Source: Isochrysis galbana (taxonomy: Eukaryota; Haptophyta; Isochrysidales; Isochrysidaceae). From it: a stretch of 64,000 nucleotides of DNA. The notes under the pieces are model-generated. The model saw only the letters and a list, made by a program, of their open reading frames with translations. It had not been told where the DNA came from and searched no databases. This document shows, piece by piece, positions 37,305 through 46,596 of the stretch (its first letter is position 1; each line of letters begins with the position of its first letter). The translations under genes and the position numbers were made by a program. The stretch spans positions 1,343,398 to 1,407,397 of the forward strand of contig CM030931.1 of the NCBI GenBank assembly GCA_018136815.1, in the 5' to 3' direction.

Positions 37305-38306
37305 TCATCGCTGCATCGAACCACCTCGCACACCAGAGAGTTGAGCTATGATACTAAAGGCCATCGGCGACCCACATACCAAAAGGCAGGGCAGGATAAG
37401 AATCAACAGCCACGGTGAATTTGCGGCAAGTAGGACAATCCACACAACAAATGACGCCCAGTACGCGCCCGGTTCGTTGACCTTGCAATCGATTGCTGCA
37501 TTGCTCCAGAGGGCAACCGCCAATCCTATGCAGCAAACAAATGAGAAGGCCAGGAATCCTCCAAAGCAAAAGTTGGCCCCCCTGACCTTGAGCCGGAGCG
37601 GCCAGAAGAGACGCCTGCCGCACCTATCTTGGAACAAGCCCGAAAAGATGAGACCGTAAACTAAAATGAGAAGCGACCCGATCGCCGCGAGTTGCAGCAA
37701 GGGAAACGCGCACTCTCGAGATGCAAGGGGCGGGCTAAGTATCACGCCGAGCGCGCAAAAGCCCACGAAAGTGAGCAGCAGGGGCCACCAGCTGAGCATG
37801 CACCAGGTGATGGTCCTAGCAAGCGAGCGTCGCCGCGACACGAGCGCAATGAGGCGCGTGTAGGGGCCAACACCGGCAGCGGAGAGGCTCATGCGCATAG
37901 CCGACAGCTCTGCTCCATCAAACACGAACCGAATCCGCAGCGCGCCTGCAAGCCTCAGCACCCTTGTCGCGGCCACATCAGCGTCGCGCAGAGTGACGGA
38001 TGCAGCGGCTGCTGCCGCAAGTGCCGCGTCCGCAGCTGCAAGGTAGGGTTCGGCGCGGCGGCACGGGGGGCTCTCCCCAGCCAACGCATGAAAATAGAGG
38101 AGGGTCAGCTCCTCTACCGTGGTGTCGCCGTTCACCTCGATCGCATGCCCCCTTGCCTCCGGCAGCATCCGCTCGACAAGTACCGTGAAGCAGCCAGCAG
38201 CCGGCTCACGCGTGCCCACGCGCGTGCCGCCCTCTTCCGCGTCGACAACGTGCGAGCGCGGCGTCTCAGATGTAAGCAGGCGCTCCCGGCTCGACGTTGG
38301 CGGCAT
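37305..38306 (-). CDS. Ubiquitin-fold, multi-pass membrane protein
   Basis: 333 residues, no intron. Residues 40-157 look like a ubiquitin-related domain with an Ala-rich insertion: FTVLVERM, IEVNGDTTVEELTLLYFHAL, then RIRFVFDGAEL, SAAGVGPYTRLIALV. Four or five hydrophobic segments follow at about 167-190, 202-224, 246-268 and 282-313. The order, ubiquitin-like domain then membrane helices, resembles TMUB/HERP-type ER proteins; orthology is not claimed. A short polar tail ends GVRGGSMQR. The start at 38306 gives no signal peptide, consistent with a cytosolic N terminus. Confidence 0.65.
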   Translation of the reverse strand: MPPTSSRERLLTSETPRSHVVDAEEGGTRVGTREPAAGCFTVLVERMLPEARGHAIEVNGDTTVEELTLLYFHALAGESPPCRRAEPYLAAADAALAAAAAASVTLRDADVAATRVLRLAGALRIRFVFDGAELSAMRMSLSAAGVGPYTRLIALVSRRRSLARTITWCMLSWWPLLLTFVGFCALGVILSPPLASRECAFPLLQLAAIGSLLILVYGLIFSGLFQDRCGRRLFWPLRLKVRGANFCFGGFLAFSFVCCIGLAVALWSNAAIDCKVNEPGAYWASFVVWIVLLAANSPWLLILILPCLLVCGSPMAFSIIAQLSGVRGGSMQR

Positions 38307-39116
38307 CGGTCCAGCCGTACTCCGCCGGGATCTCTCAATCTCCCACTCTGTCGAACTGGCGCCGCTTGATCAGCGGCGCAGCAGGAGGGTGGGCGAGGGC
38401 GGCGATGCAGCGTCTTCCGAGAAGAGAGAGAGTGGTACGAGAAAGAGAGACGATAGAGAGACAAACAGTCTACTCTAGACTGTCCGAAAGACGAAAGAGT
38501 TTTGTACTCTACTCTAGTATTTCTTAAGGCGAAGCACCCTCGGAGGTGCTGCGCGACGGCGCGACGCCGCTGCGCCAGCTCTCATGCCATGCCTCCCAGA
38601 CCGCCTCGCTGGCTGGGAGCTGGGAGAGCGTTTCCATACCATGCCTAGGTGACATCCAAGCCCCAGCCCCTACCTCGACGCGCGACGCGAGGTAGATCTC
38701 ACTTTGTATCACCCGAGCAACGCTGCGCGCGCGCGATGTGAAAGGTGCGCTCCACCTAGCCACCTAGCCTGGACATGGCGTCATCTCCTTTGCTGCCTGC
38801 GCGGTTGGGTCAGCTACTCGCGCTCGGCCTGCAGCCCGCCGACTGAAAGCAGAAACAGGCCAGACTCCTCTTCCTCTTGTTGCACATTCTTATCCTTATC
38901 CTCGCACCCGCTGCTCCATGTCCATGTGACCCAACGCTGTGCGTGAGCCTTCAAAACATCGCTTCAGCTGTTGTACAAGCACATAGTGAACCCAACGCCG
39001 CCCTCAGCGCTCTGCAACGGCCCCTCTCGCCACGTTCCATTCACGGTGCCAAGTGCGGGGGGGAGGCGAGCCACTCACGAGAAATTTTATTTTCATATTA
39101 TTTGCGTGAAAGACCA
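38307..39116. other. Intergenic and promoter region
   Basis: GA-rich around 38420-38465, which may be the 5' UTR of the minus-strand gene. No coding frame or named repeat is recognised to 39116. Confidence 0.4.
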
Positions 39117-39605
39117 GAACAACTAAGTTTATACTTAGTTTGCCCATGGGCCCATGGGGGGGCACGAGGCCCCCCCCCTCTCCACTCCTCCCCTGCCATG
39201 GGGGAGGAACCACTCACCCTCCTCGCATGCCTGATGGCTTGCCAGAAGCAGACTGCTCTGTTGGCCCACTCTCTCCCTGGCAGGCTCGCCTGCCTCGCGC
39301 GCCTTGGCCCGTCGTGGCCAGCCCATCGCTCCAACCCCCCCTCCTCCCCTGGTCGACTGGCAGACAGGTGCAGAATGGGGCCCCCTGAGGCTCAGGAGCG
39401 CCAGCGAGGGAGAGGCAGGGGAGGCTAGGGCCCAGCCCTAGCCTCCTCTGCCCTCTGCCCCCCGAGCTGGCCTCTAGCTAGGAGCCTCCAGGGGTCGCCA
39501 ACAGGCAGCTGCAGGCTTGTCGCAGGCGCGCCATCGCGCGTGCCGCAGGAGAGGGGGGAGTAAGCGCGGAGAAGGGGTTGGGCGGAGCGAGAGTTCCGCC
39601 CACAG
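39117..39605 (+). repeat. Dispersed GC-rich repeat, copy 5
   Basis: Starts at AACTAAGTTTATACTTAGTT (39120-39139) and ends at GGGCGGAGCGAGAGTTCCGC (about 39580). It is the best match to copy 1 and defines a family unit of about 490-510 bp. Confidence 0.85.
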
Positions 39606-39845
39606 ATCATGCGATGCGCATTGATCACGCGTGGCGCACAGAGCACAGATCACGCGTGGCGCACAGATCCTCTCCCGTCAATTCCAAATGCTCGCCATCG
39701 GCTTCCCCCGAACTCCCGATGAGCCCGTTCCGGGCTTCCCGGATGAATCGAGCGCCGCGCTAGACGCCGGTGCGCCTTCGCGACTCGTTCCCAAAGAGGA
39801 AGCGAGCTTCGCTCCGACAGTCTCTTGTTTGTTGTGACGTTGTGA
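39606..39845. other. Non-coding, short tandem GATCACGCGTGGCGCACAGA
   Basis: Two to three units lie at 39620-39670. A short plus frame follows (GFPRTPDEPVPGFPDESSAA) without other support. Confidence 0.4.
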
Positions 39846-40085
39846 CTAGGGGACTCGGGCCAAGTGTTTCCGCCAAGTATCCATGTCGACCGGTAGTCTG
39901 TCGCTCCATTTCTTAGGTCCGTTTTGCGTGTTCATCGAGGTCCACAATGTATGTCCTGATGTCCTGTGATTGTTCTCGTACGCGTCTACAACGATGGCCT
40001 TCTCCTCGATGGGGGGGAGGGTGATCATCACTTGTGCACCTGGTCCTTGGCGGATCCTCTCGGACATTGCGCGCCGTCGCGCCAC
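39846..40085 (-). CDS. Small uncharacterised ORF
   Basis: 79 codons with balanced composition (QVMITLPPIEEKAIVVDAYE, MNTQNGPKKWSDRLPVDMD). Intronless, no family known. It is grouped with the other unplaced compact ORFs only by style. Confidence 0.3.
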   Translation of the reverse strand: MARRRAMSERIRQGPGAQVMITLPPIEEKAIVVDAYENNHRTSGHTLWTSMNTQNGPKKWSDRLPVDMDTWRKHLARVP

Positions 40086-40458
40086 CTGGGACTTGGGCGT
40101 AGCACTTGAGTCTCTTATTCAAACTTTATCCATAACTCCTCGGCATTTGCTCAAATATCGCATACCCCCGCCCACACACCACCACCACCATCCACCACCA
40201 CTACGAGCATAGCATAAATTTGCATGTTGCTGTAGCCAATACGCAACTAGAGATAAGCACATGAGAAATCTCCATAACGTTTACGAAGGCGGAAAGAAGT
40301 CACGATATTGAGGAAAAGCCATACATTGCGGTATATTCTTGTGCGCTCACTGCGGCGTGGAATCCTGACCCTAGTTCGAGTTGAAAAACAATAGAGAAGC
40401 ATACCGGGTTTTGCAAGTGGAATCTCGAGAAAGTTTATGAAAGCGTGCGTGCCTAGCA
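40086..40458. other. 3' flank of MCM8
   Basis: Contains a CACCACCACCATCCACCACC simple repeat at about 40177-40200. No gene. Confidence 0.5.
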
Positions 40459-43400
40459 CTAGGACCTTTGTGACGCAAAGCTTGAAATTTGAAGCTTCCA
40501 CTGCTGTGGCCCTTTCTTCAAAATGTGATTCTGCGAATTCATTCTATCTAGGAAGTCTGCGAAGGCAAAGCCTTGCGGTAGCGGCAGACCTGATTGCTCG
40601 AACACTTGCTTGAGCTGAGACGTCGAGAAGAAAGCGTCTGCGCGACGCGACGCTTCGCGCTCGAGCAAAGATACAAATGCGTTGATAGTCTTTGCAGCGG
40701 ACATTTTTCCTGACCGACATGCGCCTTGACCAAAACCAAAACGCCCGAGGGCACCGTTACCAAAGCCGCCGGGGGAGGCGCCCGTTGCTCCCATCGCGTC
40801 CGCGAGAGTGTCATAGAACACTGTCTCCTTGAAGACTTCGATAGCATCAAGGGCGTCTTGCTCTGTTACCTTCTCGCGTAGCTCGAGGCGAGCACGGGCC
40901 TCAGCGAGTCGCACGAGCGATTCTAGCTGTCTAGAGGTAATGGGCACTGATGCTTCCGCTGTCGCACTATTCTGGCGTAGGCGGAGGTAGAAGTCGCGCA
41001 GCTTGTCAGCCGCCTCCCGCCCGAGTTTTGGGTGTGCGTAATGACGCGCATATGCAATATACTTACGGAGTAGGTGCGCCGGCACCGGGTCATCGGTCGA
41101 GACATGCGAGCGGAGCCGAAGCGAGAGTGGTTGCTCCTCTCGCCAATGTGCGTAAGCGCCGGACTGGCGCCAGCTCTCTGGCAACGTAGAGTCCATCAAC
41201 AAGTTGACGCCGCTAGAGCTTTGCTGCTTGCCGCCATGTAGAGCCATCACGTGGGTTGACAGCAAGCGATCCATTTGCTCATTGGGCCTGCTTTCGTCAC
41301 GTGGGGGCCATGGGTCAAGGCGCGCCAATAGTCATTCGGATTGGGACCCACGCACGAGAAGCCTTGCTGCATCTCAGCTTGACATCGTCCATCTCGGCTC
41401 AAGGTGCAAGGTCATGTTTTCGCCCATAGCACCTTGGCGGGTTCTTATCTCGAAGGCCGGTAAGTTCTATCGCGTGCGCTCCCACCCTACCGGGTCCGAG
41501 CACGCCACCGCACCTATCGAGGAGCACGAAGAGCAAGTCGAACCTGGAAAGCAGATTTGGTGGCAATTTCAGGTTTTCAGCCACCGTTTTAGCCTGGTTG
41601 TAGTGGCCACCTACTGGATTCGCAGCGGCAAGTATAGCCGTACGTGCCGAGAGCGAGCACACGATCCCTGCCTTGGCTACTGATATAGACTGCTGCTCCA
41701 TTGCCTCAAGGAGCGCCTGCCGTCACAAACGAGGTAGGGTAGCGTACCATTCAGGGTTGCGCATAGTGCGAGCAAAGACACACAAGCGTACTGCAACGAC
41801 ATTATTCATTGCTGATAGTCGACGCCGAGCAACAAGGCGATAGCCTCAACGTCGCCTGGGGCATGCGTTGCGAGCGACGAAATACCTGGTGCTCACCAGT
41901 GGACATCTTGTCGAACTCGTCAATGCAGCAGCATCCTTGATCGCCCATCACGAGGGCTCCAGCCTCGAGGGCAAAGTCACTAGTGACGGCATCCTTGACA
42001 ACCGTTACGGTCAGTCCTGATGACGAGGTGGTGTTGCCACAAACGTAGACGCCACGGGGCGCGAGCGCTGCCACCGCAGTGAGCATCTGACTCTTCCCCA
42101 TTCCTGGGTCGCCCACAACTAGGACATGGATGTCGGAGCGCTTGCCGACCGAGGCGTGTTCTGCTGTGCCCGCACTTCGTGGACGGCCACCCACCATGCC
42201 AAGCAGGAGCCCCGCTTTGACAACTTCGTGCCCAAAGATGGATGGGCACACAGAACCAACCAATAGCTCAAATAGATGTTTGGATGATGCAATGTCACGA
42301 ATGGCGTGGAGGTCCAGGACACTGAGGTTCAGATCAGCGTCGCCATTAACGGTAGGCGGTAGCGTGCCGGGCGGGCTCGGGCCTTGAGCCAAGATTCCAG
42401 CCTGTGAGCCCGTGGTGCTACCAAGCATTTGAGCCAAGATGCGCTGAGAGGTGCGCGTGTTTCGCACGGAGACGGCATCGATGTACAAGTGGAACATGCA
42501 ACGCGGCTTACTGGATGATGCGCCATAACGGGCCCCACCGCCATCGGTGACGGTTTCCATGGATTTCACGATCCCGACCACCTGTGCCCATCGTACATTT
42601 TGGTTTGGGGGTTAGAGGTGGTGCATGGGACACATCTGAAAGTGACCTCGATGGTATGGCGAGTATCGGTACTCCGCAGCAGGAGACGCACATCCAGAAT
42701 ATCTCCTGGAACGCAGCAGTCGATTAGGGTCTCGCTCAGCTCAATTTCCATCTGCCTCGGCACTCGGCCATAGCCATTGCCTTCTGAGTCGTACTCATTG
42801 CCGCTGCTCGGCGCCTCTTGGATTTTTATTTTTTGCCAGTCACGTGTTGTGCAATTCCGTCGATCAGGCACGAGTAGCTTGGCACGGCATCCGGTCGAGG
42901 GGCAGCCAGGTGGCTGCTCATATCTGTAGACAGACAAAGTTGGGTCACCGTTGAGCGTGCTGGCCGGGATCCGGCGAATGAGGAGGGCAAACATTTGTGG
43001 TGCAGAATCGGGTATGCTAAGCAACCAATGCCGCAGGATTTTGACGGGCCGGGATCCGGCGAATGAGGAGGGCAAACATTTGTGATGCAGAAATGGGTAT
43101 GCTAAGCAACTAATACAAGCCGCAGGATTTTGATGGCAGGTAGGAGCGTGCCTGCCGTCTGTCAGAGGGAACGTGCAGGCTACTTGGCATCGAGGGCATA
43201 TGAACGACATTGTTGTCACGAAGGGACGGAGAGGCGCAACCCGGATGACAGAGCCGCGTACGCTGACCAGCCGGCCAATCTTGTCGGCCTTCAGTGACCG
43301 GATGGGTGTGAGGGGCGCCATGTCGTAGACTCGGATGTAAAGACGGCGCGAACGAAGGCGTGCGCGCAAATGTTTCGGGTCAGGGGGTGGCGTGCACGTC

Positions 43401-43756
43401 TCAAGCAGCTGTATGTGCACGGCCAGTGCGAGGGCGTCGAGCACCTCCTGGCACGGGTATGAGCCAGTAAGTGGCTCGCTCCGCCGGAAGGGTGCATCCT
43501 CGCCCCGCTGCAGGTGGGCGAACTTTGCATCGAGAGCAAAGTCCTGCGCGAGGATATCCTCTGGGCGCACCCTCGCAAATGTCGCGGACGTCGCCACCCA
43601 GCGCCTTAGCCGCTCGTACACGGTGATCCTGTTGGGGTACGCGTCATCCTTGGCTGGTTGTGCTGCCTCCAGCTCCACAGTGGGCGAAGGGAAGTAGAGC
43701 TGCCAGAGGTCGGCGGGCGGGCCGGCGATCCGGGCTGAGGACGAACCGAACAACAT
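40459..43756 (-). CDS. MCM8: MCM8 DNA helicase (five exons)
   Basis: Exons: 43756-43152, 42923-42692, 42581-41886, 41716-41514, 41287-40459; joined they give 854 residues (human 840). Markers in order: N-terminal [13 protein letters not shown]; an OB/zinc part with CPRC and CPSTGC; the MCM8 core with Walker [24 protein letters not shown], Walker B CIDEFDKM and, in exon 4, [27 protein letters not shown] and the arginine-finger SRFD; C-terminal [30 protein letters not shown] and a winged-helix end [16 protein letters not shown]8 works with MCM9 in recombination repair. Introns are 228, 110, 169 and 226 bp. The first starts with GC, not GT, and holds an 85-bp tandem duplication. MLFGSS at 43756 is the chosen start; an upstream in-frame Met at 43885 adds low-complexity residues. 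Confidence 0.93.
42924..43151 (-). other. GC-AG intron with 85-bp tandem duplication (MCM8 intron 1)
   Basis: Donor GC at 43151-43150, acceptor AG at 42925-42924. Splicing joins PLTDGR to YEQPPGC, the spacing seen in other MCM8 zinc modules. The intron is 228 bp (divisible by three) and stop-free, so it reads through as an insertion if unspliced. Units 42962-43046 and 43047-43137 are near-identical. Confidence 0.7.
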
Positions 43757-44284
43757 AAGCCAACCCCTGTAGCACGAACGCCTCCCTAGTCCACCCCTCC
43801 ACAGCTCCCTCTCTCCCCCCCTACCTCCTCTCTCTCTCTGGCCGTGCCGAGAGAGCAGCAACCCCAAGCCTCGCTTCTCTCTCAATCTCTCTTTCTTGGT
43901 TGATGCTTGAAGCAGTGAGAACCGATTGAAGTCTTTATTGTGGGGGTTCGAGGATTGTTGAAACAGAAGGTTGGAAGAGCGCTGGGGAGCTTGTTACGAC
44001 CGCACGTAGGTTAATTTTCACATAGTGTCTCCTCTCTCTAAAAAACCTCGCTTCCATTTTCGCAAGGGCTTCTCCTCGTATGATTGTTAGGAGCATCCAC
44101 ACCACGTCATTTCTCCTCGTATTCTGTTTTGTTTCTCAGCTACTCTCTCCTCTCCTCCGTTCTCTTGTGGGACGACTTTTTGCGGCAGACCAGCAGCGGC
44201 TGCTCGTCCAGACAACGAGAGGGCCCGAGGGAAATCTGGCGGGAAGCGGCCGGCCGGGGTGGGGTGGGGTGGGGTGGGGGTGTA
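43757..44284. other. Intergenic 5' of MCM8
   Basis: CT-rich from 43757 to 43890. GGGGTGGGGT repeats lie at 44258-44280. No gene. Confidence 0.45.
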
Positions 44285-44512
44285 AAGTCGCGTTCCGTCA
44301 AAAGAGGGCCAGGTTATTATTTTTTTAACCCAGATGTGCATGTTTTCTTTTTCAAATTAAAACCCGTCACGAAACACCTAGGCGTCCCACAACAAGATTT
44401 CAGTCATACTGGGGGGAGTTGATCCATCCGAAGATGTCCCCCCGTGAAATTCACCCACACATAGCAACTCCCCCCTTCCCCAAAACACACGGTAACCAAA
44501 GCTACTGAGTGC
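44285..44512 (+). repeat. Interspersed repeat, second copy
   Basis: The ends match 25441-25632. The middle (44358-44440) instead matches 6228-6320 inverted (TTAAAACCCGTCACGAAACAC), so one repeat has replaced the middle of another. Confidence 0.75.
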
Positions 44513-45108
44513 GGAGAGTGTCCGCCTCCGACTCATCATCCTCGGACTCCTCCGCCGCCGACTCACTAGTCGTCGAACAAGGCGTAACCGCCACATCTAC
44601 CGCTTCGTCGGTCAGATCCATGTGCATGGAGTCATCGCTCAAGTCCACCGCTGAGGAGCTATTGTTCACGGCGGCCTCCTCCTCAACTGGCTCCTTCGCC
44701 CCATCGGGCTCCTTGGCCACGTCCCAAAAGTCAAACATGTCATCGTCTTCCTTCTCGTCAAGGATGGGCTCCAGCATAGCGTCCGCTTGAGCGTCGGACG
44801 CAATGTCCTCCACCACACGCGAGGCATCCGTGGAGTTCTCGGTCGCGGCCTCCGCGGAGGTCTGCTCGGCTGCCCCGGCCGAGCGTTGTCACTGTGACGT
44901 CACCGAGGATCTCGTGCTTGGCCCTCGTGCCCACCTGCACCTGGGCCGCGGCGCTCTCGCTCTCGCCGAAGCTCTCGCTGCTCTCGCTGTCGCTCTCGTC
45001 GTCCGTGTCGTCCAGCACAACCTCCTCGGCCTCCACTTGCTCCCCATCCCCATTGCTCTTGTCCATGTCGTCGAGCAGGGCCGAAGCGCGCGTCGTGCGG
45101 CGTGCTGA
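44502..45108 (-). CDS. Acidic Ser/Glu-rich protein, frame disturbed
   Basis: Two minus-strand frames abut: 45077 to about 44885 (MDKSNGDGEQVEAEEVVLDD, SDSESSESFGESESAAAQVQ, GTRAKHEILGDVTV) and about 44880-44502 (AEQTSAEAATENSTDASRVV, KEDDDMFDFWDVAKEPDGAK, AAEESEDDESEADTLRTQ). Both are strongly acidic and look like one protein with a frame change near 44880, from a small indel or an unidentified intron. No domain is recognised. It could be an acidic chromatin-associated or low-complexity region of a larger gene. Confidence 0.4.
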
Positions 45109-45706
45109 TCCTGAGCGAAGGCGAAGGGCCGCGGCGATGAGAATGTGGAAGGCACAAGGGCTGGTGCGTGGCGCGTGGGGCGTGCAGACATGCAGTGTGC
45201 AAGCAGGCTGGAGGGGCAGGGGAGTGAGCCCACTTGGGCCAGCCATTGCGCGCTTGCGCGCGCCCACGCCCACGCCCACGCGTTGTGACAGTTTTTTTTT
45301 CGGAGAGAGCGGCCTTACCAGCCCAAATGTCGAGGCATGTCTCGAGACTTTTTTTGGGGGGAAATCCGCCCAAATGTCTAAAGGAATGTCTAGACATTTC
45401 TGCCAGGCCCTAGGGGACAAGCACGAAAAGCTGCGAGGCATGCAAGGTGTCGTTCCTTCAATTGTGGGGCATCAGTCGAATTGAGAATTGAGCGATCAAT
45501 GTCCATAGTTATGTATTCAGTATTTAAAATTAAATGAAGACTAGCGTGCGTGGGCATACCAACTTTTTTCTCTGCCTTTCCCCGCGGGGACGCCAACCCC
45601 CCCCACCTGCCCACCCCGGCAACTGCATCTGCCTCCAAGAAGCTTCGCAACAATGGGTAGACCCCCTTCATGCTTCATGGGCAGACCGGCTTGATTTCCC
45701 GATGCT
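45109..45706. other. Non-coding
   Basis: Short inverted words GTCGAGGCATGTCTCGAGAC (about 45330) and ATGTCTAAAGGAATGTCTAG (about 45376). No gene is supported. Confidence 0.4.
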
Positions 45707-46417
45707 TCAGCTACGTTTCCACTCGTCGAGGTCGTCTACTCCCAGCTTTCGGAGGATGTTCACGATGCTCTGTCGTTCTGGATGGCCAATACTGTTTACG
45801 TACACTTTCGACGCTTGCCCGGTCCACTTCCAGTTGATGCATATCTCATGCAATGGATAGGGGCAGTCGCCGAGCAGATTGACAAGAACGCCCTTGAGAA
45901 TAGCTTTCATGAGCCACGGGAGACTAGATGATTGATACTTTACATCCGGCTGGCATTCGGCTGCTTCAACGATGAATTGCAGCAGCTGGGTTACGATGTT
46001 ACGATTGGGCAAGATTGAGGATTGGGTGCTTTCTGATTTCTGAAGGAGGGAGAAGAACCGTTGTACCTTGGGATGAGGCATGGGGAAACGTTTGAGCTAC
46101 TCCTGCTTCTTTGCTTCGAAGACCAGTTCCATGTCCATGTCATGGTCGGGGTCATCGAGCAGGATGGCGCCCTTGATGAGAATGTTGAGTGCGGCGACGT
46201 GTGCGCCTTGGGTGTAGGACGTGAGAGTTCGCTTTGCCGCAGGCTCGTCGCCCTGTGTGATGTCAACTTTCGAGCCCGTCCCTTCCTGGATGCACTTGCG
46301 CTTGGTGGAGTTCTCTTCAGGCTGAAGCTTGTTGTCGGAATGAGCGGATGGTGGCGCAGCGCTGGTGGCGACCGGTGTCTCCATGGCCGATGGAGAGTTA
46401 GTGCCTTGAGCAAGCAA
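45707..46417 (-). pseudogene. Uncharacterised intronless ORF interrupted by one in-frame TAG
   Basis: A 106-codon frame (46417-46097; SKVDITQGDEPAAKRTLTSY, ALNILIKGAILLDDPDHDMD) ends in TAG at 46099-46097. The same frame then stays open for another 129 codons to 45707 (FPMPHPKVQRFFSLLQKSES, LPWLMKAILKGVLVNLLGDC, KLGVDDLDEWKRS). The composition is protein-like on both sides, so this is one gene with a premature stop, or two adjacent ORFs. No family recognised. Confidence 0.45.
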
Positions 46418-46596
46418 GTCACACAGAGTCTGGTATGCAAGAGCCCTGGGGAAACGGCCTGTTCTGGGCCTCCTAGAAATCTAGAAATTTGGTGAACAAG
46501 TGCTTCCCATGAAGGTCGAGGCCCACCCACCCCCCGCGCGCCGCACCGTCTCTTTGTGGTCGGTCTCCTTTACTACAAAAACTTCCGCTCACCACG
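46418..46596. other. Short intergenic and promoter segment
   Basis: Contains GGCCTGTTCTGGGCCTCCTA, related to words at 23165-23290. The DUS1 promoter must lie here. Confidence 0.4.

Noticed and set aside
44080-44422. Plus-strand ORFs with a hydrophobic start (SFLLVFCFVSQLLSPLL)
   Set aside because: They run into poly-G and an interspersed repeat within 60 codons; no partner exon.
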